NCBI RefSeq assembly: GCF_001185345.1
Contig: NZ_KQ236745.1
Location: forward strand, 453,355-517,354
Length of the DNA stretch: 64,000 nucleotides
Direction: 5' to 3'
From: Dorea sp. D27
Lineage (GTDB): Bacteria > Bacillota > Clostridia > Lachnospirales > Lachnospiraceae
Below are positions 1 to 8,234 of the stretch, in pieces. The notes below the pieces were generated by a model that worked only from the letters and a program-made list of their open reading frames with translations, was not told the origin of the DNA and searched no databases. The position numbers were made by a program, and so were the translations under genes. How positions within the stretch are numbered: the first letter of the stretch is position 1; each line of letters opens with the position of its first letter.

Positions 1-300
1 TCAGAGCAGTCTACTGGAAACAATGGAAGAAAATCAAAACGAGATACCGAATGTTAAAAGCGCTCGGCATAGAACATTGGAAAGCCAAGGAACTAGCTTG
101 TAGCAGAAAAGGATATTGGAGAATGGCACAGGTGCTAAACCAAATCTTTTCAAACAAAATAATAGCCAAGCTGGGATACATATCCTTACTTGGCTATTAT
201 CTAACAGTTTGTGAAAATTAAAGAACCGCCGTATACGGAACCGTACGTACGGTGGTGTGGGAGGACGGTAAATAAAATAATTATTTACCTCCTACCCGAT
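1..300 (+). mobile_element. Group II intron, 3' part (maturase end plus domains V and VI)
   Basis: Seen: a maturase C-terminus stops at 221 and is followed by a compact stem with the lower arms CCGCCGTA and TACGGTGG, an upper stem TACG/CGTA and a CG bulge, which is the shape of catalytic domain V. A second stem (GGTAAATAA / TTATTTACC, about 268-288) followed by CTCCTACCCGAT matches domain VI and the usual 3' splice-site end of bacterial introns, so the 3' boundary is about 300. The 5' part lies outside the window. The insertion lies just past the stop codon of the oppositely oriented CarD gene, so that reading frame is not disrupted. The exact exon junction is inferred. Confidence 0.85.
3..221 (+). 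CDS. ltrA: Group II intron reverse transcriptase/maturase, C-terminal end (partial)
   Basis: The open frame runs in from the left edge and ends with TAA at 219-221, giving 72 residues. It carries the conserved tail of LtrA-type proteins: WKQWKKIKTRYRMLKALGI, a KAKELACSRKGYWRMA stretch and a final LGYYLTVCEN. This part lies downstream of the reverse transcriptase and maturase X domains; in the family the full protein binds the intron RNA, promotes splicing and copies the intron into new sites. Immediate linkage to domain V/VI RNA on the same strand confirms the assignment. Whether the whole element is intact cannot be judged from here. Confidence 0.88.
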   Translation, partial: RAVYWKQWKKIKTRYRMLKALGIEHWKAKELACSRKGYWRMAQVLNQIFSNKIIAKLGYISLLGYYLTVCEN

Positions 301-313
301 TACCGCTGCAAGT

Positions 314-820
314 CTATAAAGTAATCAGATTCGCATCAAGAGAGTGCCTTATTCTGTCAACTATCTTATCTTTTGTCGTCTGGAAAATGGCGGAAAATTC
401 GGATGAAATACAGTCCTGCACCCGCTTGAGGTTGCTTTCATCGCTGGCATTCAGGCTTTTGCCGTCCTGCTCCTTCCGCATTTTTTCAATCGTTATGCCC
501 TTCCACATCTTAAGCCATTCATTGCAGTCTCTGGACTTCATAACCTGAATATATTCTCTGTCACGTACTTTGCTGGAGCTGTCATACATTTCTTCCATTT
601 CCGGCAGTTCACGAATGAGCTCGTCAGCCTGGCCTCTGGTCAGAATGCAGCGCATTTTATCCTCGTGCTCGGTTTTTACGTACAGCATCGTCGCCGCGTC
701 GCCTATAGGCTGCAGCCAGTAATACTCCTGGGGCTTGCTCATGAAATCAGGAGCAGCTATCTTTTTGATAGAGCAGACTTTACTGCAGCCATAAACAACA
801 ACGTCATTAACCTTATACAT
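314..820 (-). CDS. CarD-family transcriptional regulator
   Basis: A 168-residue protein whose N-terminus (MYKVNDVVVYGCSKVCSIKK) is the start of the CarD/CdnL RNA-polymerase-interacting domain, in which a Tudor-like fold binds the beta subunit. The remaining two thirds are helical and charged, as in the DNA-contacting part of the family, and the length is normal. CarD proteins stabilise the open complex at promoters. Start ATG at 818-820 follows a weak GGTG on the - strand; a -10-like TATAAT on that strand lies about 900. The group II intron ends 13 bases beyond the stop, so the gene end is intact. The specific targets in this organism are unknown. Confidence 0.8.
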   Translation of the reverse strand: MYKVNDVVVYGCSKVCSIKKIAAPDFMSKPQEYYWLQPIGDAATMLYVKTEHEDKMRCILTRGQADELIRELPEMEEMYDSSSKVRDREYIQVMKSRDCNEWLKMWKGITIEKMRKEQDGKSLNASDESNLKRVQDCISSEFSAIFQTTKDKIVDRIRHSLDANLITL

Positions 821-977
821 TTTTACACCATACTTTCTTTCACTAAAGAGCCATTTGAAAAAATAAAAATATTATGCAAACAGCAGTTACATTTATTATT
901 ATAGCATACTTTTTATAAAATTACTAATCTTGTAGTGAAGTAAGAAATATCTGCCTTAAAAATTAAAATAATTTTAG

Positions 978-1006
978 TTGAAAAAACTCGGAAACTGTAG
1001 TATAAT
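978..1006 (+). promoter_or_regulatory. Promoter of carAB
   Basis: TTGAAA at 978-983 and a perfect TATAAT at 1001-1006 are spaced by 17 bases. This is a strong sigma-A promoter about 180 bases upstream of carA, leaving a long structured leader. The gene-free stretch 821-1185 otherwise contains the CarD promoter region on the other strand and the leader hairpins listed next. Confidence 0.8.
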
Positions 1007-1051
1007 TTTTACAATTTGTGCAGACGAAGATTGTCAGCAGCATATAGGGGA

Positions 1052-1083
1052 GGCGGTTGTGCTTGCACACACTGCCTTTTATT
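1052..1083 (+). terminator. Terminator-like hairpin in the carAB leader (possible attenuator)
   Basis: GGCGGTTGTG and CACACACTGCC pair with one bulge around a CTTG loop and are followed by TTTTATT, which is the layout of an intrinsic terminator lying between the carAB promoter and carA. TGCC in its 3' arm (1073-1076) can instead pair with GGCA at 1092-1095, so an alternative fold exists. A further stem GGGG..CCCC with an inner AAAA/TTTT arm sits at 1122-1144. I see no PyrR-type binding loop, so the signal sensed, if any, is unknown. Confidence 0.5.
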
Positions 1084-1185
1084 CTGCCGTAGGCACGTCG
1101 CGCGGCAATCCATGGTATCACGGGGACAAAATACTTTTGGCCCCATCATCATAGCATACAGATAAGGAAGGGAAAGGGTGAATAT

Positions 1186-2256
1186 ATGAAAGCATTTCTT
1201 ATATTGGAGGACGGAACCGTCTTTACCGGAGCCAGCATAGGTTCCAAAAGGGACATGATCAGTGAGATTGTGTTTAATACCTCGATGACAGGGTATCTTG
1301 AGGTGTTGACCGACCCTTCTTACGCCGGGCAGGCCGTTGTTATGACCTATCCGCTCATCGGTAATTACGGCATTACCCCTGATATGGAATCAAAGAAGGC
1401 ATGGCCTGACGGATATATCGTAAGGGAACTATCCAGAACGCCGAGTAATTTCAGGTGCGAAGGCTCTATACAGGAGTTCCTGGAGGGTCAGGATGTCCCG
1501 GGAATCGCAGGGGTTGATACCCGGGCACTTACGAAGGTTCTGAGAGAAAAGGGAACAATGAATGGAATGATCACGACGGATGAAAACTACGATTTGGACG
1601 AGATTATTCCAAAGTTAAAAGCCTATTCAATAGGTGATGTCGTATCTAAAGTAACCTGCGGGGAAACTTATATCTTAGAAGGCAGCGGTCCGAAAGTGGC
1701 GCTTATGGACTTCGGGGCGAAACATAATATTGCCAGATCTTTGAATCGAAGAGGGTGTGAAGTGACTGTCTATCCGGCCGACACACCAGCTGAGACGGTC
1801 ATTCATTCTAATCCGGACGGAATCATGTTGTCAAATGGTCCTGGGGACCCGGAGACATACGTATCTGTTATTCATGAAATCAAAAAGCTGTACAATACGA
1901 ATATACCGATTTTTGCAATCTGTCTTGGGCATCAGCTTATGGCGCTTGCTAACGGCGGAAAGACATATAAGCTGAAATACGGGCACCGCGGTGGAAATCA
2001 TCCGGTTAAAGACCTGAGCAGCAACAGGGTGTACATTTCTTCCCAGAACCATGGATATGCAGTGGATGCAAGCTCGTTGGATTCTTCGGTTGCAACAGAG
2101 GCGTTTGTCAATGTAAACGACGGGACGAACGAGGGACTTGCCTACACCGGGAAAAATATATTTACCGTACAGTTCCATCCAGAGGCATGTCCGGGGCCTC
2201 AGGATTCCGGTTACTTGTTTGACAGATTCATGGATATGATGAAAGGAGCAGAATAA
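1186..2256 (+). CDS. carA: Carbamoyl-phosphate synthase, small (glutaminase) subunit
   Basis: 356 residues, the usual length. The N-terminal CPSase small-subunit domain (residues 1-150) starts MKAFLILEDGTVFTG; the C-terminal class I glutamine amidotransferase domain has the nucleophile Cys246 in FAICLGHQ and the His331/Glu333 pair in FTVQFHPEACPG. It hydrolyses glutamine and channels ammonia to CarB for carbamoyl phosphate, feeding pyrimidine and arginine synthesis in the cytoplasm. ATG 1186 is preceded by AAGGAAGGGAAAGG. The stop overlaps the carB start by one base (TAATG), so translation is coupled. The long leader suggests regulation before the gene. Confidence 0.97.
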   Translation: MKAFLILEDGTVFTGASIGSKRDMISEIVFNTSMTGYLEVLTDPSYAGQAVVMTYPLIGNYGITPDMESKKAWPDGYIVRELSRTPSNFRCEGSIQEFLEGQDVPGIAGVDTRALTKVLREKGTMNGMITTDENYDLDEIIPKLKAYSIGDVVSKVTCGETYILEGSGPKVALMDFGAKHNIARSLNRRGCEVTVYPADTPAETVIHSNPDGIMLSNGPGDPETYVSVIHEIKKLYNTNIPIFAICLGHQLMALANGGKTYKLKYGHRGGNHPVKDLSSNRVYISSQNHGYAVDASSLDSSVATEAFVNVNDGTNEGLAYTGKNIFTVQFHPEACPGPQDSGYLFDRFMDMMKGAE

Positions 2257-5200
2257 TGCCTAGAAATACAGAGATTAAGAAGGTACTCGTGATAGGTTCC
2301 GGCCCTATCGTCATTGGACAGGCTGCAGAATTCGACTATGCTGGGACACAGGCATGCCGTTCTCTCAAGGAGGAAGGGCTGGAGGTCGTCCTTCTGAATT
2401 CTAATCCCGCCACAATCATGACGGATAAAGATATTGCAGACCGCGTCTATATCGAGCCTCTGACTGTAGAGGTGGTAGAGCAGCTCATACTGAAGGAGAA
2501 GCCAGACAGCGTTCTGCCGACGCTTGGAGGACAGGCGGCTCTTAACCTTGCCATGGAGCTGGATGAAAATGGTTTTCTGAGGAGAAATAACGTACGTCTT
2601 ATCGGTACGACTTCGGAGACGATTAAAAAGGCAGAAGACCGTCTGGAATTTAAAACGACGATGGAAAAGATAGGGGAACCATGTGCGGCATCCCTCGTAG
2701 TTGAAAATGTGGAAGACGGTGTGAAATTTGCGGAAAAGATCGGTTATCCGGTCGTACTCCGCCCCGCATATACGCTCGGCGGCAGCGGGGGAGGCATCGC
2801 AAAGGACCGGGAACAGCTTGTTGAGATACTGGAGAACGGACTCCGCCTCTCCCGCGTCGGGCAGGTGCTCGTAGAGCGCTGCATCTCGGGCTGGAAGGAA
2901 ATCGAATATGAGGTGATGCGTGACGGTAATGGCAACTGCATTACAGTATGTAATATGGAAAACATCGATCCTGTCGGCGTACACACCGGTGACAGTATCG
3001 TAGTGGCGCCGTCGCAGACGCTTGGAGATAAGGAATATCAGATGCTTCGTACTTCTGCGCTGAACATCATAAGTGAACTGAATATTACAGGTGGTTGCAA
3101 CGTCCAGTACGCGCTGCACCCTGATACGTTTGAATATTGCGTAATCGAAGTGAATCCCCGTGTAAGCCGTTCCTCTGCGCTGGCTTCTAAGGCGACGGGC
3201 TATCCGATTGCCAAGGTAGCCGCCAAGATAGCGCTCGGTTATACGTTGGATGAGATTAGGAACGCGGTCACGAAGAAGACGTATGCAAGCTTTGAACCTA
3301 TGCTTGATTATTGTGTCGTGAAGCTCCCAAGGCTTCCATTTGACAAGTTTATCAGCGCAAAGCGTACGCTTACGACGCAGATGAAGGCGACCGGGGAAGT
3401 CATGAGCATCTGTGACAACTTTGAGGGTGCGCTGATGAAGGCCATTCGGTCTTTGGAGCAGCACGTAGACAGCCTCATGTCATATGACTTCTCAGAACTG
3501 ACGAAAGAAGAGCTTCTGGAAGAGCTGGAGAAGGTCGATGATATGCGTATCTGGAGGATTGCAGAGGCATTGCGCAAGGGTATCACCTTTGATGAGATCC
3601 ACGGTGCAACGAAGATTGACAGATGGTTTATTGATAAGATTGCCATCCTTGTTGAGATGGAGCAGAAGCTTCAGAATACGACATTGTCCGCAGAGTTGCT
3701 CCAGGAGGCGAAGAGGATGGAATTTCCGGACAGTGTCATCGCAAGGCTAACCGGCAATACGGAACGTCAGATTCACGACATGCGCCACGAGTACGGGGTG
3801 ACGGCAGCTTACAAGATGGTAGATACGTGTGCGGCTGAATTTGCGGCAGAGACACCGTATTACTACTCCGTGTTCGGAAGCGAAAATGAAGCAGAAGAGA
3901 CAAGCGGCAGAAAAAAGGTGCTCGTACTTGGATCCGGCCCTATCAGAATCGGCCAGGGAATTGAATTTGACTTCTGTTCCGTCCACTGTACGTGGGCATT
4001 TGCCAAAGAAGGGTACGAGACGATTATCGTCAACAACAATCCTGAGACTGTGAGCACGGACTTCGACATTGCTGATAAGCTTTATTTTGAGCCGCTGACG
4101 CCGGAGGATGTAGAGAGCATCGTGGATTTGGAGAAGCCGGATGGGGCAGTGGTGCAGTTTGGCGGCCAGACCGCCATTAAACTTACGGAAGCACTGATGA
4201 AAATGGGGGTTCCGATACTTGGAACGTCCGCCGAGAACGTAGATGCGGCAGAAGACAGAGAATTGTTTGATGATATTCTGGAAAAATGCCAGATTCCAAG
4301 GCCGACAGGCGGGACGGTATATACGGCAGAGGAAGCGAAGGAGGTGGCTGACCGACTTGGCTATCCGGTGCTCGTAAGGCCTTCCTATGTACTCGGCGGC
4401 CAGGGCATGCAGATTGCCATAAGTGATCACGATATAGACGAATTTATCGGAATCATCAACCGGATAGCGCAGGACCATCCGATTCTGGTAGACAAATACC
4501 TTCAGGGCAAGGAAATAGAAGTAGATGCGGTATGTGACGGTGTGGATATTCTCATACCGGGAATCATGGAACATATTGAACGGGCAGGAATCCATTCCGG
4601 CGACAGCATTTCCGTCTATCCGGCGCAGAGCATTACAGAAAAGACGAAAAAGACAATTGAAGATTACACGAGAAAGCTGGCACAGTCGCTGCACGTCATC
4701 GGACTGATCAATATCCAGTTTATCGTGTGCGGCGAGGACGTCTATGTCATCGAGGTAAATCCGCGCTCCAGCCGTACTGTGCCTTATATCAGCAAAGTGA
4801 CTGGCATACCGATTGTACCGCTTGCCACAAAGGTAATCATCGGTCATAAGCTGAAAGAGCTTGGCTACAAGCCTGGGCTGCAGCCGGAGGCCGACTACTA
4901 TGCAGTGAAGATGCCGGTGTTCTCATTCGAGAAGATCCGTGGAGCAGACATCAGCCTTGGGCCGGAGATGAAGTCCACAGGAGAGTGTCTTGGCATTGCG
5001 AAGACATTTGACGAAGCACTGTATAAGGCGTTTTTAGGTGCAGGCATCAAGCTGCCGAAGCACAAAAATATGATAATAACCGTACGGGACGAAGACAAGC
5101 CGGATGCTGTAGAAATCGGGCGCCGCTTTGAGAAAATCGGCTACCGCATCTTCGCTACACGCAGTACGGCAGAGGCCATGAACAAGGCAGGAGTCAAGGC

Positions 5201-5453
5201 CAACCCAGTCAACAAGATAGAGCAGGAATCTCCGAACCTTATGGATCTGATACTCGGCCATAAGATAGACCTCGTCATCGATACCCCGCCGCAAGGTGCG
5301 GACCGGTCAAAAGACGGCTTCATAATACGAAGAAACGCGATAGAAACCGGAGTCAACGTACTCACTGCGATAGATACTGCCGAAGCACTAATCACCAGCC
5401 TTGAAAATACAGACATACGAAAGCTCACATTGATAGATATAGCAAAGATATAA
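2256..5453 (+). CDS. carB: Carbamoyl-phosphate synthase, large subunit
   Basis: 1065 residues with the expected duplicated structure: two ATP-grasp halves, each opening with a VLVIGSGPIVIGQ or VLVLGSGPIRIGQ motif (about residues 10 and 550), an oligomerisation segment between them, and a C-terminal MGS-like allosteric domain from about 930. The two glycine-rich ATP loops LGGSGGG and LGGQGMQ are intact. It makes carbamoyl phosphate from bicarbonate, ammonia and two ATP with CarA. Only one carAB pair is seen, so it probably serves both arginine and pyrimidine pathways; that is inference. It is the last gene of the unit, followed by a strong inverted repeat. Confidence 0.97.
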   Translation: MPRNTEIKKVLVIGSGPIVIGQAAEFDYAGTQACRSLKEEGLEVVLLNSNPATIMTDKDIADRVYIEPLTVEVVEQLILKEKPDSVLPTLGGQAALNLAMELDENGFLRRNNVRLIGTTSETIKKAEDRLEFKTTMEKIGEPCAASLVVENVEDGVKFAEKIGYPVVLRPAYTLGGSGGGIAKDREQLVEILENGLRLSRVGQVLVERCISGWKEIEYEVMRDGNGNCITVCNMENIDPVGVHTGDSIVVAPSQTLGDKEYQMLRTSALNIISELNITGGCNVQYALHPDTFEYCVIEVNPRVSRSSALASKATGYPIAKVAAKIALGYTLDEIRNAVTKKTYASFEPMLDYCVVKLPRLPFDKFISAKRTLTTQMKATGEVMSICDNFEGALMKAIRSLEQHVDSLMSYDFSELTKEELLEELEKVDDMRIWRIAEALRKGITFDEIHGATKIDRWFIDKIAILVEMEQKLQNTTLSAELLQEAKRMEFPDSVIARLTGNTERQIHDMRHEYGVTAAYKMVDTCAAEFAAETPYYYSVFGSENEAEETSGRKKVLVLGSGPIRIGQGIEFDFCSVHCTWAFAKEGYETIIVNNNPETVSTDFDIADKLYFEPLTPEDVESIVDLEKPDGAVVQFGGQTAIKLTEALMKMGVPILGTSAENVDAAEDRELFDDILEKCQIPRPTGGTVYTAEEAKEVADRLGYPVLVRPSYVLGGQGMQIAISDHDIDEFIGIINRIAQDHPILVDKYLQGKEIEVDAVCDGVDILIPGIMEHIERAGIHSGDSISVYPAQSITEKTKKTIEDYTRKLAQSLHVIGLINIQFIVCGEDVYVIEVNPRSSRTVPYISKVTGIPIVPLATKVIIGHKLKELGYKPGLQPEADYYAVKMPVFSFEKIRGADISLGPEMKSTGECLGIAKTFDEALYKAFLGAGIKLPKHKNMIITVRDEDKPDAVEIGRRFEKIGYRIFATRSTAEAMNKAGVKANPVNKIEQESPNLMDLILGHKIDLVIDTPPQGADRSKDGFIIRRNAIETGVNVLTAIDTAEALITSLENTDIRKLTLIDIAKI

Positions 5454-5456
5454 TTC

Positions 5457-5499
5457 AATTTGGGACGTAACCTTTTTCAATTTTGTTACGTCCCAAATT
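5457..5499 (+). repeat. Perfect inverted repeat after carB (terminator or palindromic repeat)
   Basis: AATTTGGGACGTAAC (5457-5471) is perfectly complementary to 5485-5499 around a 13-base T-rich loop. It lies directly after the carB stop. There is only a short T stretch downstream (TTTT at 5503-5506), so it may stop transcription weakly, or be one of the dispersed GGGACGTNNC-type palindromes common in clostridial genomes. Confidence 0.7.
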
Positions 5500-5652
5500 G
5501 CGTTTTGCCCTGTACCTTTTTGGGGTGTTGCGTTTCGGAACATGGGGAAAAGTTAAGATTTATTGAATTTTTGTGGTTTACTACACATGGAGCGGAAAAT
5601 ATTGTAGAATATCTTTCAGTACAGATGATTTGTGAGAGTGGGAGTTGTGTAC

Positions 5653-6306
5653 ATGTATAAAGTATTGGTTGTTGAAGATGATATGACTATCGCTGGTGCA
5701 CTTGAGAGGCACTTGTCGAAATGGGATTATGAGGTCCGCTGTGTGGAGGACTTCAAAAATGTTATGAATGAGTTTGTGGAGCATGATCCTCAGCTTGTGC
5801 TGCTGGATATCGCACTGCCGTTTTTCAACGGCTTCCATTGGTGTACGGAGATGCGCAAGGTTTCCAAAGTGCCGATTGTCTTTATCTCGTCGGCAAATGA
5901 TAATATGAATATCGTGATGGCGATGAATATGGGCGGCGATGAATTTATTGAAAAGCCCTTTGACTTGAATGTCGTTACAGCGAAAGTACAGGCTCTGCTT
6001 CGCAGGACATACTCTTTCCAGGGCTCGCTAAATGTGATAGAACACAAAGGAGTTCTGCTGAACTTGAGCGATGCCTCGGTCATATACCGGGAAGAGAGGC
6101 TGGAACTTACGAAGAACGAATTTAAGATTCTACAGTCGCTGATGGAGCACGCGGGACAGATCGTGTCCCGCGATGACATTATAGAACGGCTTTGGGAGAG
6201 CGATGAATTCATCGATGACAACACCCTTACGGTCAACGTGGCAAGGCTGCGCAAAAGATTAGAGCTGATCGGGCTTGGAGATATGATCAAAACAAAAAAG
6301 GAATAG
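5653..6306 (+). CDS. OmpR-family response regulator, Bce type (C-terminus in the -1 frame)
   Basis: Receiver domain (residues 1-115) with acidic pair ED at 8-9, phospho-acceptor Asp52 in LVLLDIALP, Ser80 and Lys101 in IEKPFD; winged-helix DNA-binding domain from about 130. ATG 5653 has GGGAG eight bases upstream; a GTG at 5632 has none. As read the frame stops at 6306 after MIKTKKE, but OmpR proteins end with a beta hairpin of the type KKGIGYMV. A -1 shift at the heptamer A AAA AAG (6294-6300) restores GIGYMVEV and ends at 6326, overlapping the kinase start as ATGA. Either the cell frameshifts here or one A is missing from the sequence. The protein should activate the adjacent transporter genes. 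Confidence 0.88.
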   Translation: MYKVLVVEDDMTIAGALERHLSKWDYEVRCVEDFKNVMNEFVEHDPQLVLLDIALPFFNGFHWCTEMRKVSKVPIVFISSANDNMNIVMAMNMGGDEFIEKPFDLNVVTAKVQALLRRTYSFQGSLNVIEHKGVLLNLSDASVIYREERLELTKNEFKILQSLMEHAGQIVSRDDIIERLWESDEFIDDNTLTVNVARLRKRLELIGLGDMIKTKKE

Positions 6307-6322
6307 GGTATATGGTGGAAGT

Positions 6323-7342
6323 ATGAAGCTGTTATGTAGATATCTGAAAGAACATATCGAATCCATCTGCCTTTATACTGGATTCATCGGCGTATTTGCT
6401 GTTATCTTTTATCTGAGCAATATTCCGATGGACGCTGTCCTGTACGCATTTCTTTTATCTGTCATATGGCTCGTCGTATATGGGGGCATTGGGTTTATAA
6501 GGTATGCCGGCCGGCACGGGAAGCTGCTGGAAGCAGAGAGAAGAATCAAAACAGACTGGGCGGAGCTGCCGGTGGCGGCGGGCATCCTGGAGGAGGATTA
6601 CCAGAGGATTATAAAAACGCTTTTTGACAGCAAGGCAGAGATAGAATCAGAAGGAGAGATAGCCCGGCAGGAGATGATAGATTATTACAGCCTCTGGGCA
6701 CACCAGATTAAGACGCCCATTGCCGCTATGCGTGTACTTCTGCAGTCGTGGGAGGAGGAGCGGACGCCGGATGGAAATATGCACCTGAAAGAGCTGAAGC
6801 TGGAACTGTTTAAGATAGAGCAGTACGTAGAGATGGTGCTGTCCTACCTCCGCCTTGGCAGCATGTCTTCAGATATGGTGCTGCAATGGTACGGCCTGGA
6901 CGATATTGTGAGACAGGCCATTCGCAAATATTCCCAAATGTTCATCCTGCAGAAAATCAAACTCGAGTACACGCCATCTGCAGATATGGTGCTGACAGAC
7001 GAAAAATGGCTCGTGTTCGTAGTGGAGCAGCTGCTTTCCAATGGGCTCAAATATACGAAGTCCGGCAGCATATCCGTGCATATGGATATGAGCAGGGGCG
7101 TAAAAGTGCTCGTTATAGAGGATACGGGAATCGGAATTCAGGCAGAAGATCTTCCGCGTGTGTTTGAAAAAGGCTTTACGGGCTATAACGGGCGAAAGGA
7201 TAAGAAGTCCACAGGCATAGGCCTGTATCTGTGCAAGACAGTCATGGACAAGCTCGGGCACAGCCTGTGGATTGAGTCGGAGGTCGGCGCCGGCACGAAA
7301 GTATATCTGTCGCTGGAGAGAAAGGAAATTGTACCGGAATAG
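6323..7342 (+). CDS. Intramembrane-sensing histidine kinase, BceS type
   Basis: 339 residues. Two membrane helices (about 17-31 and 38-59) are separated by only a few residues, so there is no extracellular sensor domain, the hallmark of BceS-like kinases that sense through their ABC transporter. The HisKA helix has the phospho-acceptor His127 in SLWAHQIKTPIAA; the ATPase domain has the N box Asn240 (LLSNGLKYT), EDTGIGI and a TGIGLYLCK lid. ATG 6323 overlaps the restored end of the regulator gene. In the family it phosphorylates the regulator when the partner transporter engages a cell-wall-active peptide. The ligand here is unknown. Confidence 0.93.
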   Translation: MKLLCRYLKEHIESICLYTGFIGVFAVIFYLSNIPMDAVLYAFLLSVIWLVVYGGIGFIRYAGRHGKLLEAERRIKTDWAELPVAAGILEEDYQRIIKTLFDSKAEIESEGEIARQEMIDYYSLWAHQIKTPIAAMRVLLQSWEEERTPDGNMHLKELKLELFKIEQYVEMVLSYLRLGSMSSDMVLQWYGLDDIVRQAIRKYSQMFILQKIKLEYTPSADMVLTDEKWLVFVVEQLLSNGLKYTKSGSISVHMDMSRGVKVLVIEDTGIGIQAEDLPRVFEKGFTGYNGRKDKKSTGIGLYLCKTVMDKLGHSLWIESEVGAGTKVYLSLERKEIVPE

Positions 7343-7349
7343 ACAGTAT

Positions 7350-7365
7350 CTTACATGATTGTAAG
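7350..7365. promoter_or_regulatory. BceR-type operator upstream of the ABC transporter genes
   Basis: CTTACATGATTGTAAG is a perfect 6-bp inverted repeat with a 4-base spacer. It matches the published core for BceR-like regulators, TNACA-N4-TGTAA. It sits in the 124-bp gap between kinase and ATPase genes, about 55 bases upstream of the TATAAT at 7420-7425. Confidence 0.8.
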
Positions 7366-7419
7366 GTTAGGATCAGGAAATGTAAGTCAAATCAATGGCA
7401 GCACATTTCCTTCTTTTAT

Positions 7420-7425
7420 TATAAT
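7420..7425 (+). promoter_or_regulatory. -10 element of the transporter promoter
   Basis: TATAAT with no recognisable -35 box 17 bases upstream (the position holds GGCAGC or similar). A promoter lacking a -35 box next to the operator at 7350 fits activation by the response regulator. Confidence 0.55.
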
Positions 7426-7466
7426 GGACTTGTAAAAAAGAACAGAATGAAAGGAAGGTATGGAAC

Positions 7467-8234
7467 ATGTCATTATTGGATGTCAAAAATGTCAAGAAAA
7501 TATACACGACCCGTTTTGGGGGAAACCAGGTGGAGGCGCTCAAAAATGTAAGCTTTTCTGTAGAGCCGAGAGAATATGTAGCTATCATGGGAGAGTCCGG
7601 CTCTGGCAAGACGACGCTTCTGAATATACTGGCTTCCCTTGATAAGCCTACGAGTGGAAAGGTGTATCTGAAGGGAAATGATATGGCCAAAGTAAAGGAA
7701 AAGGAGCTTGCGGCGTTTCGGCGGCAGAATCTTGGGTTCGTGTTTCAGGACTTTAATCTTCTGGATACGTTTTCTCTCAAGGATAATATCTTCCTTCCGC
7801 TGGTGCTTTCCGGTAAAAAATACGAGGAAATGGAAAAGAAGCTTGCGCCGATAGCCGACCGTCTCGGGATAATGAGCCTGCTGAACAAATTTCCATATGA
7901 AGTGTCCGGAGGCCAGAAGCAGCGTGCGGCCGTGGCGAGGGCTATCATAACAAAACCGCAGCTTATCCTTGCGGATGAGCCGACGGGTGCCCTGGACTCA
8001 AGAGCTGCGGATGAACTTATGAACTTGTTCGGCTTGATAAATAATGACGGCCAGACGATACTCATGGTGACACACAGCGTGAAGGCCGCCAGCAATGCAA
8101 AACGGGTGCTCTTCATTAAGGACGGGGAGGTATTCCACCAGCTGTACAGGGGCAACCTGACGAACGAGCAGATGTACCAGAAGATAGCAGATACGCTGAC
8201 TGTTCTGACAACAGGAGGTGAAAGGGGTGAATAA
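7467..8234 (+). CDS. Bce-type antimicrobial-peptide ABC transporter, ATPase
   Basis: 255 residues with Walker A GESGSGKT (42-49), Q-loop FVFQDFN, signature VSGGQKQR (146-153) and Walker B LILADEPTGALD. It belongs to the MacB/BceA group that powers resistance to peptide antibiotics such as bacitracin-like agents by freeing lipid-cycle targets in the membrane. ATG 7467 is preceded by GAAAGGAAGG. Its end overlaps the permease start, and the operator 100 bases upstream links it to the two-component genes. The name bceA would be reasonable, but substrate specificity cannot be read from sequence. Confidence 0.93.
   Translation: MSLLDVKNVKKIYTTRFGGNQVEALKNVSFSVEPREYVAIMGESGSGKTTLLNILASLDKPTSGKVYLKGNDMAKVKEKELAAFRRQNLGFVFQDFNLLDTFSLKDNIFLPLVLSGKKYEEMEKKLAPIADRLGIMSLLNKFPYEVSGGQKQRAAVARAIITKPQLILADEPTGALDSRAADELMNLFGLINNDGQTILMVTHSVKAASNAKRVLFIKDGEVFHQLYRGNLTNEQMYQKIADTLTVLTTGGERGE

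Noticed and set aside
1007-1185. PyrR-dependent attenuation of carAB.
   Set aside because: I could not find the conserved PyrR binding-loop sequence in any stem, so I list only a generic attenuator candidate.
2211-3464. Long antisense open frame (over 400 codons) across carA-carB on the - strand.
   Set aside because: It mirrors the codon structure of carB, has no ribosome site and no recognisable domain; carB itself is unambiguous.
5460-5660. Small + strand open frame between carB and the response regulator.
   Set aside because: It starts inside the inverted repeat, lacks a ribosome site and overlaps the regulator start region; nothing recognisable.
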